A DNA stretch of 64,000 nucleotides from Pseudomonas anatoliensis (lineage in GTDB: Bacteria; Pseudomonadota; Gammaproteobacteria; Pseudomonadales; Pseudomonadaceae): positions 434,001-498,000 of the forward strand of contig NZ_JACVHC010000003.1 of the NCBI RefSeq assembly GCF_017976235.1, read 5' to 3'. The notes below the pieces were generated by a model. It had not been told where the DNA came from and ran no database searches. It was given only the letters and a program-made list of their open reading frames with translations. The translations under genes and the position numbers were made by a program. Shown here in pieces: positions 37,477-46,431 of this stretch (positions are counted from its first letter, which is position 1; each line of letters begins with the position of its first letter).

Positions 37477-38630
37477 GAAGCGCTGGTCGGGTTGCTGCTG
37501 ATGCTCGACGCAGCGGCTGGCGATGGCGCAGTCGAAGTGGTCGAGGTAGTGGCGGCGGCAGGTGCAGTTGGCGCAGCCGGGGTTGCCGGTGCGGCAGGCT
37601 TGGCAGCTTGCGCGGTAGCCGGTTTGGCAGCGGCTGGCTTGGCGGCCACTGGTTTTTTCGCGGCAGGCTTAGCGGCAGGTTTTGCCGCTGGCTTGGCTGC
37701 AGGCTTGGCTGCGGCAGTTGCCGGCTTGGCGGCGGCGGCTGGCTTCGCGGCTGACTTGGCTGCCGGTTTGGCGGCGGCTTTCACTGCTGGTTTCGCAGCT
37801 GGCTTGGCGGCCGGTTTTGCAGCAACTTTCGCCGCTGGTTTTGCTGCTGGTTTAGCAGCAACAGGTTTGGCGGTCGATTTGGCTGCAGGTTTCGCAGCGG
37901 CAGTTTTAGCGGCAGGTTTCACTGCAGTCCGGGCCGCAGGTTTTGCCGCCGCGGTTTTCGCTGGAGCAGCTTTGGCCGCGGCTGATTTGGCAGCAGCAGT
38001 TTTGCGTGCGGCTGGTTTGGCAGCGGTGGTTTTAGTTGCCGGTTTCGCAGCGCTCGCCGCAGCAGCCGGTTTTTTCACCGCAGGTTTTGCAGCAGCTTTT
38101 ACAGGTGCTTTGGCAGCCGGTTTCGCGGCAGCTTTCGCAGCGGGTTTGGCAGCAGCGGTTTTCGCCGGTGCCTTGGCAACAGCAGGTTTCGCTGCGGCTT
38201 TCTTCGCCGGTGCCGATGCAGGTTTAGCGGCACGGGAGGTCAACACTTTGCCCACGGCTTCTTGCACGCGACCAACACCCTGGGCCAGTTTCAGGCTTTC
38301 CTGAGCATCGCGCTTGAGTTGCAGAATGTAGCTGCGGGTATCGGACTGGCGATCCTTCAAGGCATCGAGCAGCTCTTCCAGTTCTTTCACTGCGCCTTTG
38401 GCTTTGGTCTGTGCCTTGGCTTTACCGGCGGCAGCTGCGTCCTGCAATTTGGTGCGGGACTTGTGCAGTTTTTCTTGCGCCTTGCCACGTTGCTTTTCAA
38501 GTTTGGCGAGCAGTTTTTCAGCATCAGCCAAGGCTTGCGAGCAAGCGTTTTCCAAATGCTCGAGCAAGCTGCCCGAGAGTTGTTGGAGTAAGTGCAACGG
38601 AGTATTTACAGGCTTCTTGGTGGCCGACAT
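37473..38630 (-). CDS. algP: AlgP (AlgR3) histone-H1-like protein with Lys/Pro/Ala repeats
   Basis: A 385-residue DNA-binding protein. Residues 1-132 form a charged helical domain (LLQQLSGSLLEHLENACSQAL ... YILQLKRDAQESLKLAQGVG, in parts); residues ~135-345 are made of KPAA-type tetra- and pentapeptide repeats resembling eukaryotic H1 tails; the last ~30 residues are Ser/Thr-rich. In P. aeruginosa AlgP affects algD expression. The repeat DNA is prone to length change. Convergent with the TIGR02444 gene, overlapping by four bases. Confidence 0.93.
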   Translation of the reverse strand: MSATKKPVNTPLHLLQQLSGSLLEHLENACSQALADAEKLLAKLEKQRGKAQEKLHKSRTKLQDAAAAGKAKAQTKAKGAVKELEELLDALKDRQSDTRSYILQLKRDAQESLKLAQGVGRVQEAVGKVLTSRAAKPASAPAKKAAAKPAVAKAPAKTAAAKPAAKAAAKPAAKAPVKAAAKPAVKKPAAAASAAKPATKTTAAKPAARKTAAAKSAAAKAAPAKTAAAKPAARTAVKPAAKTAAAKPAAKSTAKPVAAKPAAKPAAKVAAKPAAKPAAKPAVKAAAKPAAKSAAKPAAAAKPATAAAKPAAKPAAKPAAKPAAKKPVAAKPAAAKPATAQAAKPAAPATPAAPTAPAAATTSTTSTAPSPAAASSISSNPTSAS

Positions 38631-38822
38631 GGTTTACCTCCTGGCTGACGTGAGTGCGGCTCATACTAGACCTCTGCTGCTACCGCCGCTAGGTCATCTT
38701 GACAGTATCAATTGCGTTGCGTTGCACCGGGTTGAAAATGTTCTGCCCGCAGTCAAAAGCAGTTCACCGTTGCAGACGTTCGCGCTGGCATAATCCACCG
38801 CATCTCAGGACGGAGAGTGCCC

Positions 38823-39488
38823 ATGTCGCGCTACCTTTTTTTATCCCTCTGCATGATTTTTTCCAGCGCCCACGCCGACGAAAAAACCACCGCGAACGAC
38901 GCTCATGATCTGGCCTATAGCCTGGGTGCCAGCCTCGGTGAACGGCTACGCCAGGAAGTCCCGCAATTGCAGATTCAGGCACTGATTGATGGCTTGCAGC
39001 AGGCTTATCAAGGCAAGCCGCTGGCTCTGAGCGAAGCGCGGATCGAACAGATTCTGGCCGATCACGAATCGCAAAATGCCGAACACAACGCGCAGCCTTC
39101 GAGCGAGGCCGCGATGGAAAACGAACAACGTTTCCTCACTGCGGAAAAAGCCAAACCGGGAGTAAAGGAACTGGCCGACGGCATCCTGCTTACCGAGCTT
39201 GCACCTGGCACGGGCACCAAGGCCGGGCCCGATGGAAAAGTGCAGGTGCTGTATATCGGTCGCTTGCCGGACGGCACCGTGTTCGATCAGAACAGTCAGC
39301 CGCAGTGGTTCAACCTCGACAGCGTGATTGCCGGTTGGCGCACCGCACTGCAAAACATGCCGGTGGGAGCGAAATGGCGACTGGTGATTCCATCGGATCA
39401 GGCTTATGGCGCCGACGGTGCCGGGGACTTGATCGCGCCATTCACGCCGCTGGTATTTGAAGTTGAATTGCGCGGCGCGACGAGTTGA
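38823..39488 (+). CDS. FKBP-type peptidyl-prolyl cis-trans isomerase
   Basis: A 221-residue secreted isomerase: signal peptide (LFLSLCMIFSSAHA), an N-terminal dimerisation domain with an FklB/FkpA look (AYSLGASLGERLRQEVPQLQ) and a C-terminal FKBP domain (VQVLYIGRLPDGTVFDQN; WRLVIPSDQAYGADG). The ATG at 38823 follows GGAG by seven bases; an in-frame GTG six bases upstream is less likely. Expected to fold periplasmic proteins. Neighbour of algP and algQ as in P. aeruginosa. Confidence 0.92.
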   Translation: MSRYLFLSLCMIFSSAHADEKTTANDAHDLAYSLGASLGERLRQEVPQLQIQALIDGLQQAYQGKPLALSEARIEQILADHESQNAEHNAQPSSEAAMENEQRFLTAEKAKPGVKELADGILLTELAPGTGTKAGPDGKVQVLYIGRLPDGTVFDQNSQPQWFNLDSVIAGWRTALQNMPVGAKWRLVIPSDQAYGADGAGDLIAPFTPLVFEVELRGATS

Positions 39489-39497
39489 TCAGGCATA

Positions 39498-39531
39498 AAA
39501 AAACGGTGCGCTTGAGGCGCACCGTTTTTTG
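39498..39531. terminator. Bidirectional terminator between FKBP gene and algQ
   Basis: AAACGGTGCGC-TTGAG-GCGCACCGTTT stem flanked by A and T runs, between convergent genes. Confidence 0.9.
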
Positions 39532-39545
39532 TTGAGCAAAGCCAA

Positions 39546-40004
39546 TCAGGCCTGAACTGAATCTTCTTCCTTGTGCGCCGTATGCAGCACTTCAATCAGG
39601 CAATCTTCGAGTTCGAAGCGCTCGTGAAGCAGGCCGCCGAGCTCTTTGAATTTCTCGACAACGCATTTGCCTTCATCGCAAAGATCGTTGAACGCGAGAA
39701 GCTTTTCGGTGATGACGTCGATGCGCGGGTAGATCGTCTCGGCGAGTTCCAGTCCACGCTTGTCGTTGAAGGCCTTGGCTTCGCCCGTCAGCTGTTCATA
39801 GATTTCGAAGTGCCCCGCCGATACGTAATCAACCAGCACGCCGCAGAATTCCTGCAAGGGCTTGCGACTCTCAGACAGGGTCTGAGGCTCCGCGCCGAGA
39901 TTATCGTAGGCATCGATCAGCTCCTTGCGTTCCTGGAGCCAGCGGTCGATCAGCAGATGAACTCCACCCCAACGTTCCTGAGCATTCTGACAACTTTCGA
40001 GCAT
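39546..40004 (-). CDS. algQ: AlgQ / Rsd family anti-sigma-70 regulator
   Basis: A 152-residue helical protein of the Rsd/AlgQ family. It binds region 4 of sigma-70 and so favours alternative sigma factors; in P. aeruginosa it influences alginate and siderophore genes. The start [20 protein letters not shown] is the family start, preceded by GGGAAGAGAGA; nine codons upstream to 40031 are rejected. Conserved pieces [19 protein letters not shown] and [20 protein letters not shown] are intact. Confidence 0.95.
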   Translation of the reverse strand: MLESCQNAQERWGGVHLLIDRWLQERKELIDAYDNLGAEPQTLSESRKPLQEFCGVLVDYVSAGHFEIYEQLTGEAKAFNDKRGLELAETIYPRIDVITEKLLAFNDLCDEGKCVVEKFKELGGLLHERFELEDCLIEVLHTAHKEEDSVQA

Positions 40005-40187
40005 GGCGATCTCTCTTCCCTTGTGGGTCATGCTGCTCTACACCCGCGTCCCGCTTTAGGTTTTGGCATGGGGGACGGTCGGGCAGAGTGTCATCGAGCA
40101 ACATAAATCCAATGACACGTGCGGGCCAGATTATGCCCGCACGCCTATGGCTTCAAGGTACGCAGGAGATAAAGTTCATACAAGTGT

Positions 40188-40739
40188 TTAATCCCGCAGC
40201 AGCTCATGGTGCGACGCTTCGCCGCTGAGCGGTCGCTGTAGAGCACTCCAGCCCATTCTCAACAATTGATACACGGCAAGAATCGACACCGCGACAAAGA
40301 ACAACAGGCTCCACTCCGGGATAGTCAGGTCAAACAATGTCCAGGAGATTTGCGCGCAGTCATTGCCGCCGTTAAACATCTTTTGCAACGCACAGATCCA
40401 CGACTTTCCGCTGAACAGCGCCTCCGAGGTCGGCGCACAATGGATCAGTTGCAGCACCGGATCACTCTGGATCAAGATCTGCCGCCAGGCCGCCGTGATA
40501 CCGCCCAGACTCGCGCCCAGTGCAGACAACCAGTAAAGCCACAGGCCGACACGCTTGGGGCCATGTACCGACGCCAGACCACAGCAAACACACAGTAACG
40601 TGAGGAACAGCCGCTGCACCAGGCACAAGCTGCACGGCGTCAGACCCACCGCGTATTCAAGATAATAGGAAGCTCCCAGAGCAAAGGCACTCGCAGTGAA
40701 AGCCATGAAGAACAAGGAGCGTGAGCAGGCCAACGACAT
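40188..40739 (-). CDS. dsbB: Disulfide bond formation protein DsbB-like (DsbH)
   Basis: A 183-residue inner-membrane quinone reductase that reoxidises DsbA. Four membrane helices; the first periplasmic pair C36-S-L-C39 (LTPCSLCLVQRLF) and the second pair C101/C116 (IHCAPTS..SWICALQ) are both present. P. aeruginosa has two DsbB proteins; the one at this position, between algQ and hemY, is named dsbH or dsbB1. Confidence 0.93.
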   Translation of the reverse strand: MSLACSRSLFFMAFTASAFALGASYYLEYAVGLTPCSLCLVQRLFLTLLCVCCGLASVHGPKRVGLWLYWLSALGASLGGITAAWRQILIQSDPVLQLIHCAPTSEALFSGKSWICALQKMFNGGNDCAQISWTLFDLTIPEWSLLFFVAVSILAVYQLLRMGWSALQRPLSGEASHHELLRD

Positions 40740-40957
40740 GGCTTTTCCGTAACAGTAGAGACAGATGGTTACGGTAGAGGAAAGCGTGTCAGCCTTTCAA
40801 GGCAAGGCCCTGCCGACAGTTCACCAGAGGTGTAGGGAAAACCCGACAGCGTCGAGAGGATTCGGCGTAGCTCGCTGTAGGACTTTGCCCTAAAGGCTCA
40901 CTGAAGGTGAATTTTCGCTCGGCAAAGGTGTGCGAGGGAGCTACCTCCCTCGCCAAT
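40740..40957. other. Gap between dsbB-like gene and hemY, with a hairpin
   Basis: The nine-bp stem GCGAGGGAG-GTAG-CTCCCTCGC at 40932-40953 lies right after the hemY stop, without a T run. No gene seen. The rest should hold the dsbB promoter. Confidence 0.4.
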
Positions 40958-42196
40958 TCAGACGCGAGCCAGAGCCGGCAGTGGCGCGGCCAACAGGCGC
41001 TCATCGAGCAGGCCGAGGCCTTCCTGGAACAGCTGATTGCTGCGTTCGGTATCGCCAAGCTGTGCGAGCAAGCGCGCCAGTTCCGCACAGGCTTCCGGAT
41101 TGCGCTGCACACGCAGGCTGCTTTCCAGATAATCCCGGGCCTTGCCCCACAGACTGGATTGCAGGCATAGACGGCCCAGGGTCAGCAGCAGACTCGGATC
41201 GTTCGGATGATCCTTGAGCCAGCTCTCGGCGGTTTGCAACTGACGCGCCGGATCACTCCCGCGCACCAGGCCATACAGGCGCGCCAGATGGCTGTCGTAC
41301 TTGCGCTTGAGGGCCGTGCGCAGCACTTCTTCCGCCTCGACCTGGGCGCCCAACTGACGCAGCTGTTCGGCATAAGCCAGCACCAGCGGCGGCTCCTGAC
41401 GTTGCGCCGAGGTGAGCTGTTGCCAGGCGCGAGTCAGCGACTGCAAACCAACCGCGCCGTCCTCTTCGCGCTGCGCGGCCAGCGACAGGTTTTCACCCCA
41501 GGCGCGACGCTCAAGCTCAGCCAGTTCGGCGGGCGGCAAGACTTTATCCTTGCGCAACTCCGGCAGCAGACGAATCACCGCCGACCATTCGCCGCGCTGT
41601 TGATACAAACGCTGCAACTGACGCAGCGTCTGCACGTTATGAGGATGACGCTCGTGCATCGCCTGCAATGTCACCAATGCGCCGTCGGTGTCGCCACGGT
41701 CGGTCTGCAACTGTGCGTGGTTCAAGGCGATGGCCAGCTCAGCCTGAGGCTGGCGCTCCAGCGCACGCTCAAGCAAACGATCGGACTCTTCGTAATTACC
41801 CTGCTCGTTCGCCGCACGGGCAGCGCCGAGGTAGTACAGCAGCGGCTGGCGCTCGGCTTCAGCGGCCCGATACAAATGACGCTGGGCACTGGCCCAACGA
41901 CCTTCGGCCAGATCCAGTTGGCCGTGTTCGATCGCCACCTGCACCCGACGGCTGCGGTTGCGCCGCGACCATGGATTGACCACGCCGCTGGACGCCATCA
42001 CCAATTCGATCAGAGCCTTGATGCCCCAGACCAGCAACCACAACACTGCGATCAGCGCCAAAGTCGCCCACAGGCTCGACTCGTAACGGAAGGACTTGTA
42101 AGCAACCAACACGTAACCGGAATGCTCGGCAATCGCCAGGCCCAGCGCCGCTGTCGCTGCGATCACCAGAAACACGATCACATAGAGGCGCTTCAT
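40958..42196 (-). CDS. hemY: HemY, TPR protein of haem biosynthesis operon
   Basis: A 412-residue membrane-anchored protein: two N-terminal hydrophobic helices (LYVIVFLVIAATAALGLAIA; SLWATLALIAVLWLLVWGI) with TPR repeats in the remainder (RHLYRAAEAERQPLLYYLGAA, LTLGRLCLQSSLWGKARDYLE). It has no enzyme motif and is unrelated to HemY of Bacillus (a protoporphyrinogen oxidase). Overlaps the hemX stop by four bases. Last gene of hemC-D-X-Y. Confidence 0.94.
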   Translation of the reverse strand: MKRLYVIVFLVIAATAALGLAIAEHSGYVLVAYKSFRYESSLWATLALIAVLWLLVWGIKALIELVMASSGVVNPWSRRNRSRRVQVAIEHGQLDLAEGRWASAQRHLYRAAEAERQPLLYYLGAARAANEQGNYEESDRLLERALERQPQAELAIALNHAQLQTDRGDTDGALVTLQAMHERHPHNVQTLRQLQRLYQQRGEWSAVIRLLPELRKDKVLPPAELAELERRAWGENLSLAAQREEDGAVGLQSLTRAWQQLTSAQRQEPPLVLAYAEQLRQLGAQVEAEEVLRTALKRKYDSHLARLYGLVRGSDPARQLQTAESWLKDHPNDPSLLLTLGRLCLQSSLWGKARDYLESSLRVQRNPEACAELARLLAQLGDTERSNQLFQEGLGLLDERLLAAPLPALARV

Positions 42197-43335
42197 GGCG
42201 TGGCCTCCTGCGCGGTGTTAGCGGCAGGTTTGGCGAACGGTTTCACCGATTCTTCTGCGTTGACGTTACGCCGCTCGAGATAGGCTTGCACCGCACTCAG
42301 GGTGCCGGTCAGATCCGGCGTCTTGACCGAGACCGGTTCCTTGCTCAGCTCGCCGACCTGTTCCAGCATCACTTTGCTTTGCGGATTGTCCGGGTTGAAG
42401 TTGCCTTTGAGCACGTCACGCGCCTCGGCCAACGCTTGGGTGTACACCGCAGCCTGACCATTGAGGGCCGCCCATTGCGCCTGTTCCAGGGCAAGGCTCA
42501 GGGCCAGACGCACCTGGCTCAGACTCTGCCCGGCCAACAGCGGCTTCACATTCTTGTCAGCGTTGAAATCGATACGGATGTAGTGCGAAACCTGATCCCA
42601 CCACTGCGCCCAGCGACTGGCGCCGTCACCATCGGCGGTCAGGCCCAGCAGCGATTCGCCACGATCCTTGTACTCCGGCGCCAGTTCGGTGAGGTCGATG
42701 ACCTGATCACGCAGGGCCCCCAACCGCAGGAACAACCCGGTGCGATCCGGCTGCTCGGTGCTGCGCAGCGCAACCAGGGTTTTGGCCACTTGCTCGCGGG
42801 CGGCAAAAGAGCCCGGATCGTTCTGTTCGCGGAGGATTTCGTCGGCACCCTGCACCAGTGCCTGGGCGCTGCTGATGTCCTGCAACGCGGAAAGGCGCAG
42901 GCTGGCCAGACGCAGCAAGTGCTCGGCCTCGGCCAGACGCCAGTCCTTGCGGCTGGCGCCGAGGACGGTTTCCAGACGTTGATTGAGGCGCTGCTGATCA
43001 CCCTGAAGTTGCGACACGAGACGCTGGCGCTCGGCAAGTTCATCGGCACCGGGCAACTGCGCGAGACGTTCGGTCAGACGTTGCTCGTTGAGCTTCAGGC
43101 TCTGCGCCTGATCATTCAACGCCTGCACCTGACCCGACTGTTGCTGAGTGTTGGTTTGCAGGTGTCGCACCTGCCAGACTCCCCAGCCACCAATCGCGAC
43201 CCCGGCCGCACCGAGCAACAGGGCGACGATGGCCAGGCCATTGCCTCGGCGCGGCTCTTGGGCCGGCGGTGGAGTTTCAACTTGTGAATCAATCACAGGC
43301 TGGACGTCATCTTTTGGCAAGGCTGTTTCGCTCAC
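42193..43335 (-). CDS. hemX: HemX family membrane protein
   Basis: A 380-residue single-pass protein: an N-terminal cytoplasmic Pro-rich stretch, one membrane helix (GLAIVALLLGAAGVAIGGWGV) and a long coiled-coil and helical periplasmic part (QQSGQVQALNDQAQSLKLNE). Often annotated uroporphyrinogen-III C-methyltransferase, but no methyltransferase motif is seen, so that name is doubtful. Coupled with hemY by an ATGA overlap and follows hemD at 16 bp. Confidence 0.92.
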   Translation of the reverse strand: MSETALPKDDVQPVIDSQVETPPPAQEPRRGNGLAIVALLLGAAGVAIGGWGVWQVRHLQTNTQQQSGQVQALNDQAQSLKLNEQRLTERLAQLPGADELAERQRLVSQLQGDQQRLNQRLETVLGASRKDWRLAEAEHLLRLASLRLSALQDISSAQALVQGADEILREQNDPGSFAAREQVAKTLVALRSTEQPDRTGLFLRLGALRDQVIDLTELAPEYKDRGESLLGLTADGDGASRWAQWWDQVSHYIRIDFNADKNVKPLLAGQSLSQVRLALSLALEQAQWAALNGQAAVYTQALAEARDVLKGNFNPDNPQSKVMLEQVGELSKEPVSVKTPDLTGTLSAVQAYLERRNVNAEESVKPFAKPAANTAQEATP

Positions 43336-43351
43336 GTATCCATCCTTTGCA

Positions 43352-44137
43352 TTAGAAAACGGGTACGGGATGCTCCCGTAACGCCGTCAGCAAAGCCGCG
43401 GCACTCGCGCCGCGGCAATCCACAACTGTTTGAGCCCCGGCGGCACGTGCCAGCTCGGCGACTCTTGGGCTTGGAACAAACAACGGCAACCGCGCAATCG
43501 ACGGCCAGGCATCGCCGGCCATTTGGCGCAGGTGCTCGAAACCCTGTCCACTGCTGACCACCAGCCCGTTCAAGCGTTCCGCTGCGATCCGCTGCGGCAG
43601 TACTTGCGCTGCATAGGTCGGCAGTTCGCGTCGATACAATTCCAGATACTCGACACTAGCACCAAGCTCACGCAGACGCTCGGCAAGCAGTTCGCGGCCG
43701 CCCTCGCCGCGCAGGATCAACACCTGCGAATTCGGCTGGGCGACGGCCTCTTGCAGACGCGGCAATTGCAGCAACGCTTCGCTGTCATCGCCATCGGCCG
43801 GACAATGTACGTCGAGGCCGCGCTCCTGAAGAATCTGCGCCGTTGCCGCACCGACACTGAACCACGGCATCGTCAACGACTGCGACTGCGACTGCGACTG
43901 CGATCCTTGGGCATCGAGCAGCTCCAGCGCAATACGCGCCGCTGGCTTACTGACCACAATCACTGCGCTGCAATCGGGCAATCGCGCCATCGCCAGACGC
44001 ATGTTCTCAGAGACCGGCAGCGGGGCAATTTCCAAAAGCGGCAGACAACTACCGAAAATCCCCTGCCCGGCCAACGTCTCTGCAAGCGCCGCGCAATCAT
44101 CCGCAGGGCGCGTCAGCAGCAGGCGCCAGCCAGTCAC
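43352..44137 (-). CDS. hemD: Uroporphyrinogen-III synthase HemD
   Basis: Cyclises hydroxymethylbilane to uroporphyrinogen III. The 261-residue protein starts at GTG (GTGA overlap with the hemC stop). Two alpha/beta domains are visible: [19 protein letters not shown] at the start and [16 protein letters not shown] near residue 190. An inserted hexanucleotide repeat encodes SQSQSQSQS near residue 88, on the linker side of the fold. Sequence of this family is poorly conserved; order hemC-D is decisive. Confidence 0.94.
   Translation of the reverse strand: MTGWRLLLTRPADDCAALAETLAGQGIFGSCLPLLEIAPLPVSENMRLAMARLPDCSAVIVVSKPAARIALELLDAQGSQSQSQSQSLTMPWFSVGAATAQILQERGLDVHCPADGDDSEALLQLPRLQEAVAQPNSQVLILRGEGGRELLAERLRELGASVEYLELYRRELPTYAAQVLPQRIAAERLNGLVVSSGQGFEHLRQMAGDAWPSIARLPLFVPSPRVAELARAAGAQTVVDCRGASAAALLTALREHPVPVF
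43877..43902. repeat. Hexanucleotide tandem repeat (CGACTG)4 inside hemD
   Basis: Four perfect CGACTG units followed by a partial one. On the coding strand the unit reads CAGTCG and encodes alternating Ser and Gln. A change in copy number keeps the frame. Confidence 0.9.
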
Positions 44138-45075
44138 TCGTGACCTGCCTCGCCGTAGACTGCTTTGAGAATCTCTTCGGCACCTTGGGCGAGCAGATCT
44201 TCAGCGACTCTCACACCCAATGCTTCGGCGTCAGCGCGAGGGGCCCGCGCTTCGGCGCTGATCAAACGGCCGCCACTCGGCTCGCCCACCAGGCCACGCA
44301 ACCACAATTGCTCGCCTTCAAGCACGGCGTAGCAGGCGATCGGCACCTGGCAGCCGCCATTCAAATGTTTGTTGAGGGCACGCTCAGCGGTAACCCGCGA
44401 AGTGGTATCAGCATGATGCAGCGGTTCCAGCAGAGCGTGGATTTCGCTGTCGGCGCTACGGCACTCGATACCGACCGCGCCCTGGCCGCCGGCGGGCAGA
44501 CTGTCATCGACACTGATTGCCGAAGTGATGCGATCCTCGAAACCGAGGCGGATCAAACCGGCAGCCGCGAGGATGATCGCGTCGTACTCACCCGCATCCA
44601 GCTTGGCCAGACGAGTGTTGACGTTGCCGCGCAGGAAACGGATTTCAAGGTCCGGGCGGCGGGTCAGCAGCTGTGCCTGACGGCGCAGGCTCGACGTGCC
44701 GACGATGCTGCCGGCAGGCAGCGCCTCAAGGCTTGGATAGGTATTGGAAACGAAGGCATCACGCGGATCTTCGCGCTCACAGATGCAGAACAGACCAAGG
44801 CCTTCAGGGAAGTCCATCGGTACATCTTTCATCGAGTGGACGGCGATGTCGGCTTCGTTTTCCAGCAGCGCGGTTTCCAGTTCCTTGACGAACAGGCCCT
44901 TGCCGCCGATTTTCGACAGCGGCGAATCGAGCAGCTTGTCGCCGCGACTGACCATGGGCACCAGTGTCACCAGCAAACCGGGATGGGCCGCTTCCAGACG
45001 GGCTTTGACGTATTCGGCCTGCCAGAGGGCCAGCGCACTTTTACGGGTGGCGATGCGGATTTCGCGAGAGGACAT
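44134..45075 (-). CDS. hemC: Porphobilinogen deaminase HemC
   Basis: Polymerises four porphobilinogens to hydroxymethylbilane. The 313 residues carry the N-terminal [20 protein letters not shown], the active-site aspartate region [14 protein letters not shown], arginine-rich [10 protein letters not shown] and cofactor cysteine C242 in [12 protein letters not shown]. First gene of hemC-D-X-Y; a gap of 139 bp separates it from algR. In P. aeruginosa algR and hemC are neighbours too. Confidence 0.97.
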   Translation of the reverse strand: MSSREIRIATRKSALALWQAEYVKARLEAAHPGLLVTLVPMVSRGDKLLDSPLSKIGGKGLFVKELETALLENEADIAVHSMKDVPMDFPEGLGLFCICEREDPRDAFVSNTYPSLEALPAGSIVGTSSLRRQAQLLTRRPDLEIRFLRGNVNTRLAKLDAGEYDAIILAAAGLIRLGFEDRITSAISVDDSLPAGGQGAVGIECRSADSEIHALLEPLHHADTTSRVTAERALNKHLNGGCQVPIACYAVLEGEQLWLRGLVGEPSGGRLISAEARAPRADAEALGVRVAEDLLAQGAEEILKAVYGEAGHE

Positions 45076-45213
45076 GGATCAATCCGTACTGAATAGATAC
45101 GGCGGATAATAACAGCTCAGCCAAATCCACTTTGACTTGAATCAGAAACGGCGCGGCCTCCCTGGCCTGCAATGCCCGCTAACGAGAAAAATGAGCCCCC
45201 GGAAAAGACCGGG

Positions 45214-45960
45214 TTAAAGACCCTGCATCATTTTGCGCACACCCGCCACATGCCGGCGACTGACAATCAGCGCATCGCCATTGAGGCCTTTGAGGAATAG
45301 CTGGAAATGCCCCAGCGGCGTGCGTTGCAGACGCTCGATGCGGTCGCGGGCGACCAGCGCGTTGCGGTGGATGCGCACGAAGCGCTCGCCAAATTCGTCT
45401 TCGAGGGCTTTGAGCGGCTCGTCCAGCAGCACTTCGCCGCCTTCGTGGCGCAAGGTCACGTATTTGTGGTCGGCAATGAAATAGACCACCTGATCCAGCG
45501 GGATCAGTTCGATGCCTTTACGGGTGCGGGCACTGATGTGGCTGCGCGGGCCGGTGCCACTTTCGGCAGCGGGGCGGGTCAGGGCCGAGAGTTGCGCCCG
45601 ATTGGGACGTTCAGCCCGTTTCAGGGCGTCATGCAGGTGTTCGGTTCGCACAGGTTTCACCACATAGCCCACGGCGCTGGCCTGCAGGGCTTCCACGGCA
45701 AATTCATCGGGACTGGTGAAAAACACCACGGCGGGCGGTGTTTCTCGCTCGCACAGACGGGCAGCAACCTGCAGGCCGTCGAGGCCTGGCATGCGGATAT
45801 CGAGCAGCACGATATCCGGCTTGTGGCTGTCGATCAGTGCCAACGCCTCTTCGCCATTCGTGGCGCTGGGCTCCAGGACTGTATAACCCTCGAGCTCGCT
45901 CACCATACGGCTGAGGCGCTCGCGAGCCAGTGGTTCGTCATCAACGATCAGGACATTCAT
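45214..45960 (-). CDS. algR: Response regulator AlgR (LytTR type)
   Basis: A 248-residue regulator: receiver domain at 1-~120 with acidic pocket D7/D8 and phospho-acceptor D54 (VLLDIRMPGLDG), and a LytTR DNA-binding domain at ~145-245 (GEVLLDEPLKALEDEFGERF; RIHRNALVARDRIERL). In P. aeruginosa it controls alginate, type IV pili, virulence and c-di-GMP genes, with sensor FimS/AlgZ. Start MNVLIVDDEP overlaps by ATGA the stop of a short frame resembling the end of that sensor. No intact fimS is present, so AlgR may act without its usual kinase here. Confidence 0.96.
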   Translation of the reverse strand: MNVLIVDDEPLARERLSRMVSELEGYTVLEPSATNGEEALALIDSHKPDIVLLDIRMPGLDGLQVAARLCERETPPAVVFFTSPDEFAVEALQASAVGYVVKPVRTEHLHDALKRAERPNRAQLSALTRPAAESGTGPRSHISARTRKGIELIPLDQVVYFIADHKYVTLRHEGGEVLLDEPLKALEDEFGERFVRIHRNALVARDRIERLQRTPLGHFQLFLKGLNGDALIVSRRHVAGVRKMMQGL

Positions 45961-46112
45961 ATTGCGCTGGATTCCTGCGTGAGTCTCGCACAAGGATAGC
46001 GTAGACAGGTGAAGTGACGTCCGTCACCGCGATCCACGCTAAGACTAGCCCGAGCGCCAAAAAGTGCCGTACGTCGGCCAGCAATATTTGCCAGTGTCCG
46101 GGTCGTACTGCT
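45957..46112 (-). pseudogene. fimS: Probable C-terminal remnant of sensor kinase fimS/algZ
   Basis: About 50 codons ending in TGA that overlaps the algR ATG (ATGA). The translation includes LANIAGRRTALFGARASLSV and DGRHFTCLRYPCARLTQE. This resembles the closing part of LytS-type histidine kinase ATPase domains (N-x-x-x-R-x-x-x-L-F/Y-G-x-x-A-x-L pattern then a final beta strand). No G boxes or other kinase parts are found upstream, and only ~320 bp remain before argH where P. aeruginosa has the whole fimS gene. Identity is inference from position and pattern. Confidence 0.55.
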
Positions 46113-46431
46113 CAAAGCCCGCTGTTTCCTGCGTTTCTCGCGGGGTTTGCCGAAGGACAAAACACCCACCTCCACTTCTTATAGTCGGCGGCCAGACCTT
46201 TACGCGATCTGCAGTCGCGCCGACCCTTATGTCCTACTGTAGACGCTCGTCGGGCCGATATTGCTCAATCGAAAAATATCGTTGCGCAAATTCCCGGCAC
46301 GGCACGCCGACTATGCATGACACGTTGCGAAAAAAACGTATCGACCGGTGTCAACGACAGGATTGGCAACCCTGTTATTATCCGCGCCAGCGTTTCACGC
46401 CTTTTTTCTTCAAGCCGATACGAGCGAATTC
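46113..46431. other. Promoter region between algR remnant and argH
   Basis: About 320 bp without a gene. It must carry divergent promoters for algR and argH. The minus strand shows TTGACA (46351 region) and CTATAAG (46182 region), not at standard spacing. No degraded kinase sequence could be made out. Confidence 0.4.

Noticed and set aside
37580..38230. Repeat array in algP as a CRISPR or satellite
   Set aside because: Units are short, variable codon repeats in frame with a known protein, without unique spacers.
37492..38304. 270-codon Ala/Gly/Leu-rich plus-strand frame over algP
   Set aside because: Antisense of the Lys/Pro/Ala repeats; composition is an artefact of the repeat.
40932..40953. 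Hairpin after hemY as a Rho-independent terminator
   Set aside because: Stem is perfect but no T run follows on the minus strand.
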